Of a stretch of 64,000 nt of DNA, positions 33,240-42,272 are shown piece by piece. Origin of the DNA: Lachnoanaerobaculum sanguinis (lineage in GTDB: Bacteria > Bacillota > Clostridia > Lachnospirales > Lachnospiraceae); the NCBI RefSeq assembly GCF_033242365.1, contig NZ_BTHK01000003.1, positions 62,001 through 126,000 on the forward strand, written 5' to 3'. The first letter of the stretch is position 1. Each line of letters opens with the position of its first letter. The position numbers and the translations under genes are program-made. The notes beneath the pieces are model-generated. The model searched no databases and was not told where the DNA came from. It saw only the letters and a program-made list of their open reading frames with translations.

Positions 33240-34639
33240 TTACTCAAAGAGCTTCCGATACTCCCCATACCCTTGTTCTTCCAGTTCATCGTAGGGAATG
33301 AATCTAAGAGCTGCCGAGTTGATGCAATAACGCAGCCCGCCGGACTCGCGGGGACCATCGTTGAACACGTGACCCAGATGGGAATCCGCGCCGCTGCTGC
33401 GCACTTCCGTCCGGACCATACCATGTGAAGTGTCCACGGCCTCAGTGACAGCATCTTCCGCGATCGGCCTGGTGAACGCCGGCCAGCCACACCCAGAGTT
33501 ATACTATACTTGTCCATGGATGTAAAGAGCGGTTCGCCGCTGACAATGTCGACATAAAGGCCCTTTTCAAAGAAGTCGTCATACTCGCCGGTGAAGGCGT
33601 ACTCCGTGGCGGCGTGCTGTGTGACCTCAAAGGCCAAATCGCCGATCCGCACCCGAAGTTCATCTGCAGATTCTTCTGCGCTGTTTTGCTGAAGATCAAA
33701 GTAACTGCGCGGGATATGGCAGTAGCCGCCGGGATTCTTGTCCAGATACTTCTGGTGATACTCTTCTGCGGGGAAGAAGTTTTCCAACGGAAGCAGTTCA
33801 ACAGCAAGCCTGGCTCCGGCTTTCTCTTCCTCCGCCCGATAAACCGCTTCGATCTCCGGAAGCTGGTCTTCTTCCGTATAATAGATCCCCGTCCGGTACT
33901 GGATGCCTCGATCATTGCCCTGTTTGTTTACAGAGAGCGGATCGATCACCATGAAATAGTAATTCAGCAAATCAGTCAGAGAAATTACAGCAGGGTCATA
34001 GTCGACCCGCACTGTCTCGGCATGCCCGCTGCTGTTACAGACGTCCTGATAGGTCGGAGCTTCGTCAGGTCCGTTTGCATAACCTGCTTCTGTTCGGATT
34101 ACGCCGACAAACTGATCAAAGAACTTCTGCGTTCCCCAGAAGCAGCCGCCTGCAAGATAGATTGTTTTTATATCCTCCGGTATCTCCATAGTAGTTTCTC
34201 CTGTCACGATCTCTCCGGACCAGGTGTTGATCCCGCCGAATTCGTAGATGTTGGTATATCCCATGTTCGCAAGCTTTTGCGCTGCTTGCTTGGATCTGTT
34301 CCCGCTTCGGCAGTAAATCAGGATGATCTGATCCAGATCCGGGAGTTCTTCCGGCCGCTCCGCTTCAATGCTCTCATTCGGAATTAGAATTGCGCCAGGA
34401 ATATGGCCTGCATCGTATTCATCTTGCCTGCGGGCATCTACAACCACATGCCCGTCATCCCGGGTCATCATCTGCTTTGCCATATCTTGATCGATCTGAT
34501 GATAGCTCTCGACCTCTTGCACTGAACCGGCAGTATTTACCAAACAACCAGTCAGAAGAAAAATAGTCATCAAAATCAAAAACAACAGTCTTGGAACACC
34601 TGAGCGCCCTTTTTCCACTATTGCTCTCATCTTTTTCAT
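33240..34639 (-). pseudogene. msrAB: Rhodanese-MsrA-MsrB lipoprotein, MsrB frameshifted by a 5-base duplication
   Basis: Lipoprotein signal (LTGC, about 29-32), rhodanese domain with active site YCRSGNRS (about 109-116), MsrA with GGCFWG (about 164-169), then MsrB. At 33501-33510 ATACT occurs twice in tandem; with one copy the protein would read KYNSGCGWP, the normal MsrB start. As written the frame shifts after SMDKYS and the second MsrB half (RYCINSAALRFIP, with the catalytic Cys) lies in another frame down to 33240. Rhodanese and MsrA may still be made. The gene is GC-rich compared with its host neighbours, suggesting transfer. Confidence 0.85.
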
Positions 34640-34660
34640 TCTATGTTACCTCGGTAAATT

Positions 34661-34861
34661 CTAATTTGTACTGTTCATATTAAAATAAGCTTTTACATAC
34701 TCAAGTAGTATTTCATCCGAATAATCACCCCCGGTAGAATATGCTATATTCATTATTTCTAATGTAGATTCATCTAAATTCTTGTCATTATTTGTAAATT
34801 CTGAAACTATTTTTTTTATATTTTCAAAATCATCTTCATTTGCTCCATACGGCAATTTCAT
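34661..34861 (-). CDS. Small acidic protein, copy A of a duplicated gene
   Basis: 66 residues (MKLPYGANEDDFENIKKIVS...). The first ~50 codons and the upstream 25 bases are virtually identical to copy B at 36736-36945; the 3' ends differ (EILLEYVKAYFNMNSTN here). AAAGGATGACCGG precedes the ATG. No known family; size and charge resemble an immunity- or antitoxin-like protein. Confidence 0.6.
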   Translation of the reverse strand: MKLPYGANEDDFENIKKIVSEFTNNDKNLDESTLEIMNIAYSTGGDYSDEILLEYVKAYFNMNSTN

Positions 34862-34890
34862 CCGGTCATCCTTTCCACAAAAGCTCCTTG
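34720..34890. repeat. Direct repeat, left copy
   Basis: About 165 bases almost identical to 36805-36975, covering the 5' part of the small acidic gene and its upstream region (ends ...CACAAAAGCTCCTTGCTT). The two copies flank about 1.9 kb. Confidence 0.8.
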
Positions 34891-34891
34891 C

Positions 34892-35398
34892 TTATCTTCC
34901 TAAAAAAACAATAAACAAAGCCTGAATTGCCGATACAACCGGAATAAATAAGAAAGGAATCACTAGAAAATGTTCAACAACTGCCAAATGTTTCATCCAG
35001 TTATTAAATTCATAATCCTTGTGCCCTTCTGTTCCTGGGATGACAATTTTGTTTTTATACTTTCCCTGAAACAACAGAAAGTCTAACAAGAAAAAATCAC
35101 CTAAGTTTAATATGCTCCACTGAATATATCCCGTCCAAAACACATTCCAAAAACCGGTAATCCCTTTGTGTAAAATGCTTGCTGTCGAATGGGAAAAACA
35201 AATTCCAACAATGAAAACGGTTAATATCCTGTTTATCTTCTTCTCCTGTTTTGTCATTTGTTCGGGTGCAGCCTTTTGTATGTCCTTTGGATAAGAATTA
35301 AAAAAGAATCTTGGATTAATGAGTACCAAGGTAGCTACCGCCCCGTTAAAAATAGCCGCTATAGCAACACCATCAAGAAACGCTTGTATTACATCCAT
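34892..35398 (-). CDS. Multi-pass membrane protein of unknown function
   Basis: 168 residues with about four hydrophobic segments (10-32, 60-80, 90-112, 145-165). The start at 35398 follows AAGGAGGAA; longer readings of the frame have no ribosome binding site. It lies between the two copies of the small acidic gene. No motif recognised. Confidence 0.6.
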   Translation of the reverse strand: MDVIQAFLDGVAIAAIFNGAVATLVLINPRFFFNSYPKDIQKAAPEQMTKQEKKINRILTVFIVGICFSHSTASILHKGITGFWNVFWTGYIQWSILNLGDFFLLDFLLFQGKYKNKIVIPGTEGHKDYEFNNWMKHLAVVEHFLVIPFLFIPVVSAIQALFIVFLGR

Positions 35399-35495
35399 AA
35401 AATTCCTCCTTGTAAAGTTTGAATTTAACCATATCTTGCTAAACTGGGATTTATTAATAAATCTTTGTCTAAAATACTTTTCAAAATTTAATACT

Positions 35496-36353
35496 CTATA
35501 ATTTATATGGATTAAAATCGCTAATCTCATATTCATTTGGATTAATTGCACGTTCAAGACTTTCTACAATTAAGATAGCCATATTACGAAAAAAATTCAA
35601 ATGTTTATCAGTAATAGAAATAACAGTGTTCTCAAAAGGTGATTTGAAAAATATCTCTTCTGGGCATTCTATAAACATAGCATTACTAATGCTCTCCAAT
35701 TCCTTACTATTTTTACTTATTACTTCTTCCATTTTAGCCTTCATTATTTCTGTGGTTCGTCCCCCTGCATGAGCTAAGGTATGTCGAAACAATGTATAAT
35801 ATCTCCATGCAGATATTAATTCGTTTTGAGATGTAATAATTGAAGAAGAACCTTTTTTTATTTCCTTAATAAAGTTATCTTTTAAATTGCTTGTTCCTAA
35901 TTCATCAAAGAGAGTATATAGGAGTGTATCTTCTTTTATTTTTCTACTATTATTCCCTTTAGAAACTAAATATTCTTTAACAGCTTGTTCGCAGATAGCA
36001 TATACCATTAAGAATTCAAATGCTTTTATGTGCCAATCCAACGGATCTAAATTCTCTAACTTTAAGCAATTAAATAATTCTATAGATATGCCTCTATTCT
36101 CTTTCCTTTTCCTCATTAGTCCTTCATTCATTATTCCTGCTCCAAGACTAAAAGCTACCGCCATATCTATATCTTCATGAGAGTTATTAAGTGTATTTAG
36201 TAATTCGTCCTTTTCCTCTTCTGCAAGATGTTCTTTTAACAATCTTAAAAAAACATCATTGACTTGAATGAAACAAAACTGATTATAAAATTTAGCATAA
36301 AAACTCTCACTTGCATCCGTAGGAACTAATGGACTAAATGTTACTTCTAACAT
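35496..36353 (-). CDS. HEPN-like protein (candidate RNase)
   Basis: 285 residues, mostly helical. Near the end of a helical bundle it has RHTLAH (Arg190 - His195), the Rx4H signature of HEPN ribonucleases, followed by AGGRT. HEPN proteins act in toxin-antitoxin and phage-defence systems; a structural, non-catalytic role is also possible. Upstream lies the 98-residue gene and copy B of the small gene, either of which could be a partner. Confidence 0.5.
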   Translation of the reverse strand: MLEVTFSPLVPTDASESFYAKFYNQFCFIQVNDVFLRLLKEHLAEEEKDELLNTLNNSHEDIDMAVAFSLGAGIMNEGLMRKRKENRGISIELFNCLKLENLDPLDWHIKAFEFLMVYAICEQAVKEYLVSKGNNSRKIKEDTLLYTLFDELGTSNLKDNFIKEIKKGSSSIITSQNELISAWRYYTLFRHTLAHAGGRTTEIMKAKMEEVISKNSKELESISNAMFIECPEEIFFKSPFENTVISITDKHLNFFRNMAILIVESLERAINPNEYEISDFNPYKL

Positions 36354-36428
36354 TCAAGGTTACCTCCTTCTTTTTAAACATTAGTTATCTAATTGTTTTA
36401 CTTCTGCTGTCCTGTAACATAAAGACTC

Positions 36429-36725
36429 TTAAATTTTAATTTGTCTTTTCAAAGCATCTAAACTACTGCTTGTTTTAGATGCTATCCATCCCGCCTCCAA
36501 CTTAAGCAATCTGCGATATGGCGTCCAAAATGATATTATTGTATCTGCATAAAGTGCTTCTTCCTTTTCCAATCCCACAATTTTATGGTAATACTTCGCA
36601 TCATCATCATATTCTAATCTCAGTTCATTTTTACGATCCTGAGAAAGACTGTCATAGTTAATTTCTATTTTCTTTTTTTCCCACTTAAGATATGATTCCA
36701 AAATATTTAAAACAAAATCTTCCAT
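36429..36725 (-). CDS. Hypothetical 98-residue protein
   Basis: Charged, helical protein (LNILESYLKWEKKKIEINYD ... YYHKIVGLEKEEALYADTII ... RRLLKLEAGW). It starts 10 bases after copy B ends and precedes the HEPN-like gene by 75 bases, so the three are likely one transcript. Family not recognised. Confidence 0.55.
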   Translation of the reverse strand: MEDFVLNILESYLKWEKKKIEINYDSLSQDRKNELRLEYDDDAKYYHKIVGLEKEEALYADTIISFWTPYRRLLKLEAGWIASKTSSSLDALKRQIKI

Positions 36726-36735
36726 TTTAAAGCCC

Positions 36736-36945
36736 TCACAAATCCTGATTTGTACTATTCATTTCAAAATATGCTTTTACATAAGCAAGTAATGTTTCAT
36801 CCGAATAATCGCCTCCGGTAGAATATGCTATATTCATTATTTCTAATGTAGATTCATCTAAATTCTTGTCATTATTTGTAAATTCTGAAACTATTTTTTT
36901 TATATTTTCAAAATCATCTTCATTTGCTCCATACGGCAATTTCAT
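36736..36945 (-). CDS. Small acidic protein, copy B of a duplicated gene
   Basis: 69 residues; near-identical to copy A for the first ~50 codons (same bases), then ETLLAYVKAYFEMNSTNQDL. First gene of the copy B - 98-residue - HEPN-like run. The perfect 5' identity and diverged 3' end point to recent recombination or gene conversion between the copies. Confidence 0.6.
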   Translation of the reverse strand: MKLPYGANEDDFENIKKIVSEFTNNDKNLDESTLEIMNIAYSTGGDYSDETLLAYVKAYFEMNSTNQDL

Positions 36946-36975
36946 CCGTCCATCCTTTCCACAAAAGCTCCTTGC
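36805..36975. repeat. Direct repeat, right copy
   Basis: Partner of the repeat at 34720-34890, same orientation. Recombination between them would delete the membrane protein, HEPN-like and 98-residue genes and leave one small gene. Confidence 0.8.
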
Positions 36976-37094
36976 TTTACTCTTTTAAATTATATACCTA
37001 TATGTTAAAATATAACAGGTTAACCTTGATATTTATTCAGGTTTTATTGCGAATATAATTATTCAAACAAAAATATTTTAAAGAAGGTTTTTAT

Positions 37095-38192
37095 ATGAAA
37101 CTAGGAATCGTTGGCTTACCGAATGTAGGTAAGAGTACATTATTTAACTCATTGACAAAGGCAGGTGCCACTGCTGCAAACTATCCTTTTGCTACTATTG
37201 ACCCTAATGTAGGTGTTGTAGCGGTGCCGGATGACAGATTAAAAGAACTTGGCAAATTATATAATACAAAAAAGGTAACACCTGCACTTATAGACTTTGT
37301 GGATATCGCCGGTCTTGTAAAGGGTGCCAGCAAGGGTGAAGGACTTGGAAACCAGTTTTTATCAAATATTCGTGAATGTGATGCCATCATCCATGTTGTA
37401 AGATGCTTTGATGATTCAAATATCATCCATGTAGAGGGAAGTGTTGATCCTATCAGAGATATCGAAACTATCAATCTTGAGCTTATATTCTCCGATATTG
37501 AGATTTTGGAAAGAAGAATTGCAAAGACAAAGAAAGCTGCAATGAATGACAAAGCTCTAAAGCATGAGCTTGATATCCTTTTGGAGCTCAAGGATATACT
37601 TGAAAACGACAATATGGCAAGCAGCTATACATCTTCTGATGAAGAGGACTTAGCATTCGTAAAGTCACTAGGACTTATCACATATATGCCTGTTATCTTT
37701 GCCGCAAATGTAGCTGAGGATGACCTTGCTGATGACGGTGCGTCAAATGAGTATGTGGCTAAGGTAAAAGAATATGCCGCAAAATCAAATGCAAAGGTAT
37801 TTGTTGTATGTGCAGCCATTGAAGAAGACATTTCACAGCTGGATGATGAGGAAAAGGCAGAATATCTTGATGCTCTTGGTATCTCGGTGTCAGGTCTTGA
37901 TAAGCTTATTGCAGCCAGCTATGATCTGCTTGGACTTTTAAGCTATCTTACAGCCGGTGAGGATGAGTGCAGAGCCTGGACTATAAAGAAAGGCACAAAG
38001 GCTCCGGGAGCGGCAGGAAAGATTCACTCAGACTTTGAGCGTGGATTTATCAAAGCTGAGGTTATCAACTATCAGGATCTTCTTGACTGTGGCTCTACAT
38101 CTGCTGCCAAGGAAAAGGGGCTTGTTCGTATAGAAGGTAAAGAATATGTAGTACAGGATGGAGATGTAATACTCTTTAGATTTAATGTATAA
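37095..38192 (+). CDS. ychF: Redox-regulated ribosome-binding ATPase YchF
   Basis: 365 residues, Obg-like P-loop protein that binds ATP. G1 GLPNVGKSTLFN at the N-terminus, G3 DIAGLVKGASKGEGLGN, and a C-terminal TGS domain (about 280-365, AWTIKKGTKAPGAAGKIHSDF). The usual NKxD is replaced by NVAE, as expected for this ATP-preferring family. AAGAAGG precedes the ATG. Complete. Confidence 0.95.
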   Translation: MKLGIVGLPNVGKSTLFNSLTKAGATAANYPFATIDPNVGVVAVPDDRLKELGKLYNTKKVTPALIDFVDIAGLVKGASKGEGLGNQFLSNIRECDAIIHVVRCFDDSNIIHVEGSVDPIRDIETINLELIFSDIEILERRIAKTKKAAMNDKALKHELDILLELKDILENDNMASSYTSSDEEDLAFVKSLGLITYMPVIFAANVAEDDLADDGASNEYVAKVKEYAAKSNAKVFVVCAAIEEDISQLDDEEKAEYLDALGISVSGLDKLIAASYDLLGLLSYLTAGEDECRAWTIKKGTKAPGAAGKIHSDFERGFIKAEVINYQDLLDCGSTSAAKEKGLVRIEGKEYVVQDGDVILFRFNV

Positions 38193-38213
38193 ATTTATAT
38201 AAAGGGGGCTTAT

Positions 38214-38696
38214 ATGAAAAAAAATACATTACCTGTTTTTGGTGTCGGTCCTATTTATGCCGTCAGTTGTTTACTTCTAACCGCCTTCGGACTTTTCTTA
38301 AAAAAGAAAGGATTTCTAAATGGCGGAGATCTTCCCGGCTTAAAATCTGAAGCAATGCGTATAGGCTTTATGCTCATTTTTATCGGAGTCGCATTGTGGA
38401 TATATGCTGTGATCATTCAAAGAATCAGTAAAGAGATAAGCAGCGGGCATTTGGTAACAATCGGAATATATTCCATTGTCAGAAACCCTATATATCTCGC
38501 ATTTTTATGTGTGTGTACAGGTATTCTGATAACTGCACATAATGTGTACTTGCTTATAATTCCGGTAGTTTTATATATATTCTTAACTGTACTGATGAAG
38601 CTGACCGAAGAAAAGTGGTTGCTTGATAAATTCGGATCGGAATATATAGAGTATTGTAAACATGTTAACAGGGTCATACCCTGGTTTAGACATTAA
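38214..38696 (+). CDS. Isoprenylcysteine carboxylmethyltransferase-family (ICMT/PEMT-like) membrane protein
   Basis: 160 residues, four to five membrane segments. The conserved core GIYSIVRNPIYLAFLCVCTG (about 85-104) and the C-terminal EKWLLDKFGSEYIEYCKHVNR match bacterial members of the ICMT/phospholipid-methyltransferase fold. Substrate unknown. AAAGGGGGC precedes the ATG; 22 bases after ychF, likely co-transcribed. Confidence 0.8.
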   Translation: MKKNTLPVFGVGPIYAVSCLLLTAFGLFLKKKGFLNGGDLPGLKSEAMRIGFMLIFIGVALWIYAVIIQRISKEISSGHLVTIGIYSIVRNPIYLAFLCVCTGILITAHNVYLLIIPVVLYIFLTVLMKLTEEKWLLDKFGSEYIEYCKHVNRVIPWFRH

Positions 38697-38707
38697 TATA
38701 TTTATGC

Positions 38708-38721
38708 CATCACATGTGATG
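38708..38721. repeat. Perfect 14-base palindrome upstream of the gene at 38739
   Basis: CATCACATGTGATG, 17 bases before the next start. It could be an operator or just a short hairpin. Confidence 0.35.
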
Positions 38722-38738
38722 ACGGAATGGAGATTATT

Positions 38739-39206
38739 ATGGCGCTAATGGATTTATTTAAAAAGGCTTTTATGGGGGCAACTGACGAGGAAAATCGAAA
38801 AAATAAAGCCAGAATGAGAGAAATATTTAACAGCAGTGTTGCAAACGGTGATGATTACAAGCTGATTTATTGCCATATGGAAAACTGTACCAATGCTGTT
38901 ATAGTTCAGGTTACAAGACATAGTAACTTTATTGTAGGATACAAGGAAGGCGAAGTTGTAGTTATTCCTGTAAATGCAGAACTTACAGAGTATGGGGATG
39001 CAATGGTATTTAATAAAGCAAATGAGAGCTTCACAAAAACATCTCTAGGTTTTTGTTTTGTAGGAAATCCTGAAGTTTCTCTGCAGTTTGTTCCTATGAC
39101 ATACGAACCCGGTATAACCGCAGGTGCAAGACACTCAGTTTCAATCACTCAATCATCTGCAGAAGTGGCTGAGTTCAAGAATTTCTTTAAAAAGGGATTA
39201 CAATAA
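38739..39206 (+). CDS. Hypothetical cytosolic protein
   Basis: 155 residues from MALMDLFKKAFMGATDEEN; ATG at 38739 has GGAATGGAGATTATT upstream. Predicted mixed alpha/beta (YKLIYCHMENCTNAVIVQVT, NFIVGYKEGEVVVIPVN). Not recognised. A short palindrome precedes it and another unknown gene follows, both ending at a shared terminator. Confidence 0.65.
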   Translation: MALMDLFKKAFMGATDEENRKNKARMREIFNSSVANGDDYKLIYCHMENCTNAVIVQVTRHSNFIVGYKEGEVVVIPVNAELTEYGDAMVFNKANESFTKTSLGFCFVGNPEVSLQFVPMTYEPGITAGARHSVSITQSSAEVAEFKNFFKKGLQ

Positions 39207-39224
39207 TTTGTAAATGTGAGAATT

Positions 39225-39629
39225 ATGAATAAAGAAGATATAATTACTGCACTAAAAGAAGCTGTGGTACCCGATGAAGAGTATTATATTAATAGTGAAA
39301 TAATAGATGCAATGCTTGAGTATCCCGATTCATTCCAATTTGTGAAGCCTATCTTGGAAATAATATCACAAAACCCAAGTGTTGACTTCGGGTCACCCGG
39401 AGAATTGGTCCACTTTGTAGAAAAGTTTTATAAAAAGGGCTATGAAGAAGCACTGATTGAATCGGTAAAGAAAAATCCTACATTTCATAATATATGGATG
39501 ATTCATCGTTGCTATAATGATGCAAGCTGCACTTTCCATAATGACTTTTTATCGCTGATAAATGAGATTAAAGAAAACCCTTCTACATCTGCCGATATTA
39601 AAAAGGCGATTGAAATGTTTAATTGGTAA
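39225..39629 (+). CDS. Hypothetical helical protein, immunity-like size
   Basis: 134 residues (MNKEDIITALKEAVVPDEEY ... VHFVEKFYKKGYEEALIESVKK ... WMIHRCYND). All-helical pattern like some polymorphic-toxin immunity proteins, but the family is not certain and no toxin lies nearby. ATG 39225 preferred over GTG 39216. Confidence 0.6.
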   Translation: MNKEDIITALKEAVVPDEEYYINSEIIDAMLEYPDSFQFVKPILEIISQNPSVDFGSPGELVHFVEKFYKKGYEEALIESVKKNPTFHNIWMIHRCYNDASCTFHNDFLSLINEIKENPSTSADIKKAIEMFNW

Positions 39630-39640
39630 TTATTTAATAA

Positions 39641-39681
39641 AAAATCTTGGAGCCGGCAAATGCCGATTCCAAGATTTTTTT
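39641..39681. terminator. Bidirectional terminator between convergent genes
   Basis: AAATCTTGGA...TCCAAGATTT with inner CGGCA/TGCCG, T-run on the plus side and A-run on the other. It serves the plus-strand pair and the minus-strand leuS operon. Confidence 0.85.
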
Positions 39682-39761
39682 ATGCTTTTTTACATTATAA
39701 TTTTAAGAATGCGACAATATAATGTCGGTTTGAATGTCGGTTAAATGTCGCTTTAATTATT

Positions 39762-42176
39762 TTATCCAACCACTATATTTATAATCTTCTTTGGAACATA
39801 AATTTCTTTTCTTATTGTTCCTTCAAGCTTTCCGGCTTCAGATAAAGCTTTCTTACCTGCCTCTATAGCATCTTCCTTGCTTACATTGGCATCAAGCTCA
39901 ATAACAAGCTTTGTCTTTCCGTTTATCTGAACAGGAACCTCTATTGTATCCACTTCCTTATGGCTTTCATCAAATGTAGGCCACTCTGCATGGAATACCG
40001 AGCCTTCTCCACCAAGCTCCTCCCAAAGCTCCTCACCTATATGAGGTGCAAAAGGTGCAAGCAATATAGTAAATGCCTTTAGTGTTTCCTTATCCACGCC
40101 GTTCTTTTTGCTGAGCTCATTAAGCTTATTATTGTACTCCATAAAGCCTGCGATAACTGTATTTAAGCTGAAAGAATTAAATCTCTGCTCAATATCGGAG
40201 ATAAGATTTGCGCGAACTCTTAAGAGTTCTCTGTCAGCCTCTACATTCTTATCCTTATTGTCCATTACAAGCTTATAGAACTTATTTAAAAATCTTGATA
40301 CACCCTCGATACCTCTGTCATCCCAGTCAGCATCAAGCTCAGGCGGTCCTACGAAAAGCTCATACATTCTAAGAGCATCACAGCCATAGTCACGAACCAG
40401 ATCATCAGGTGAAACCACATTTCCCTTACTCTTACTCATCTTCTGTCCGTCACTGCCGTTTATCATCCCCTGGTTGAAAAGCTTTGTGAAAGGCTCATCA
40501 AAATCAACCACACCTATATCATTTAAGAACTTGGTGTAGAATCTTGAGTAAAGCAAATGAAGTACCGCATGCTCAACGCCACCTATATACATATCTACAG
40601 GAAGGTATTTATCTGCCATCTCCTTGCTTACAAGCTCATTATCATTGTGAGGATCCACATATCTTAAGAAATACCAGCTTGAACCTGCCCACTGAGGCAT
40701 GGTATTTGTCTCACGCTTTGCAGGTGCACCACATACAGGACATGTTGTATTTACCCACTCGTCAATAGCCGCAAGCGGTGACTCACCGGTTCCTGTAGGC
40801 TGATAGCTCTCTACCTTAGGAAGCTCTAAAGGAAGCTGATCCTCAGGTACAGGCACATTTCCACAATGTGGACAATGAATTATCGGAATAGGCTCTCCCC
40901 AGTAACGCTGTCTTGAGAATACCCAGTCACGAAGCTTGTAGTTGGTAGTCTTCTTACCATAACCCTTTTCTTCAATCATCTGTGGTGCTTCAAGCTTTAA
41001 CTTGGCACTTTCCATACCGTTCCAGTCACCTGAATTTATCATTGTTCCTACAGCATCTGTGTAGGCTTCTGTCATATTTTTAATCTCTTTACCGTCTTTT
41101 GCTATAACCTGAACTATAGGAAGATCAAATTTCTTTGCAAACTCAAAGTCTCTGTCATCATGTGCAGGTACACACATAATAGCTCCTGTACCATAGTCAG
41201 CCAAAACATAGTCCGAAAGCCATATAGGTGTCTTCGCACCGTTTAAAGGATTGATTGCGTAAGAGCCTGTAAATACACCTGTCTTTTCCTTTGACTGCAT
41301 TCTGTCTACATTTGACTTCATAGAGCTGTCAAAGATATACTTCTCTACCGCCTCTCTTGTCTCATCTGTAGCCAGAGATTTTGCAAGCTCATGCTCAGGT
41401 GAAAGTACCATAAAAGTAGCACCGTAAAGAGTATCAGGTCTTGTAGTATAAACAACTATATTCTCATCTCTACCGTCTACTTTGAAGTTTACCTCTGCAC
41501 CGTAGCTCTTTCCGATCCAGTCCGACTGCATCTTTTTAACCTTCTCAGGCCAATCAAGCTTGTCAAGATCATTAAGAAGTCTGTCTGCATATGCTGTTAT
41601 CTTTAACATCCACTGACGAAGATTCTTCTTTGTAACAGGAGTTCCACATCTCTCACATTTTCCGTCTACTACTTCTTCGTTTGCAAGACCTGTCTTACAT
41701 GAAGGACACCAGTTGATAGGGAATTCTTTCTCATAGGCAAGGCCTTTTTTGAACATCTGAACAAATATCCACTGTGTCCACTTATAGAAGTTAGGATCTG
41801 TAGTATTTACTTCTCTGTCCCAATCATAAAGTGCCGCAATTTCATTTATCTGTCTTTTGATATTAGCTACATTTTCTGCTGTAGACTTAGCAGGATGAAC
41901 TCCCATCTTTATTGCGTAGTTCTCTGCAGGAAGACCGAATGCATCCCAACCCATAGGATGTATTACATAATTACCCTTCAGTACCTGATATCTGCTCCAT
42001 ACATCAGATATTACATATCCTCTCCAGTGTCCTACATGAAGTCCTGAACCTGAAGGATATGGGAACATATCCAAGCAATAGTACTTTGGCTTTTTTCCAT
42101 CATCAACATTTACAGGGTTTGCTTCCCAGTTTTTCTTCCATTTCTTCTCTATTGCACTATGATTATAATGTGCCAT
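39762..42176 (-). CDS. leuS: Leucyl-tRNA synthetase
   Basis: Class I aminoacyl-tRNA synthetase, 804 residues. HIGH-type motif PYPSGSGLHVGHWRGY (about 39-54), zinc-binding CPSCKTGLANEEVVDGKC..CG, editing (CP1) domain with TTRPDTLYGATFMVLSPEH, and KMSKSKGN (about 575). Complete. It follows glyQS after a 96-base gap with a hairpin, so the two may share a transcript. No T-box is visible upstream. Confidence 0.97.
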   Translation of the reverse strand: MAHYNHSAIEKKWKKNWEANPVNVDDGKKPKYYCLDMFPYPSGSGLHVGHWRGYVISDVWSRYQVLKGNYVIHPMGWDAFGLPAENYAIKMGVHPAKSTAENVANIKRQINEIAALYDWDREVNTTDPNFYKWTQWIFVQMFKKGLAYEKEFPINWCPSCKTGLANEEVVDGKCERCGTPVTKKNLRQWMLKITAYADRLLNDLDKLDWPEKVKKMQSDWIGKSYGAEVNFKVDGRDENIVVYTTRPDTLYGATFMVLSPEHELAKSLATDETREAVEKYIFDSSMKSNVDRMQSKEKTGVFTGSYAINPLNGAKTPIWLSDYVLADYGTGAIMCVPAHDDRDFEFAKKFDLPIVQVIAKDGKEIKNMTEAYTDAVGTMINSGDWNGMESAKLKLEAPQMIEEKGYGKKTTNYKLRDWVFSRQRYWGEPIPIIHCPHCGNVPVPEDQLPLELPKVESYQPTGTGESPLAAIDEWVNTTCPVCGAPAKRETNTMPQWAGSSWYFLRYVDPHNDNELVSKEMADKYLPVDMYIGGVEHAVLHLLYSRFYTKFLNDIGVVDFDEPFTKLFNQGMINGSDGQKMSKSKGNVVSPDDLVRDYGCDALRMYELFVGPPELDADWDDRGIEGVSRFLNKFYKLVMDNKDKNVEADRELLRVRANLISDIEQRFNSFSLNTVIAGFMEYNNKLNELSKKNGVDKETLKAFTILLAPFAPHIGEELWEELGGEGSVFHAEWPTFDESHKEVDTIEVPVQINGKTKLVIELDANVSKEDAIEAGKKALSEAGKLEGTIRKEIYVPKKIINIVVG

Positions 42177-42211
42177 AATCTCTTCCTTTCGCTACCGGTT
42201 TAAAGTTGATT

Positions 42212-42246
42212 AGAGCTTCCCTTCACAAAAGTGAAGTTAAAGCTCT
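42212..42246. repeat. Hairpin between glyQS and leuS
   Basis: AGAGCTT / AAGCTCT outer stem and CTTCAC / GTGAAG inner stem with an AAAA loop. No T-run, so probably an mRNA processing or stability element. Confidence 0.55.
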
Positions 42247-42272
42247 ACTCAAAATAAGTTAAATTTTATAAA

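Noticed and set aside
34720..36975. CRISPR-like or transposon ends
   Set aside because: The two repeats are long, coding and only two in number; no spacers and no transposase between them.
42177..42272. T-box riboswitch in front of leuS
   Set aside because: The hairpin lacks a specifier loop, the T-box sequence and a terminator T-run; the gap is only 96 bases.
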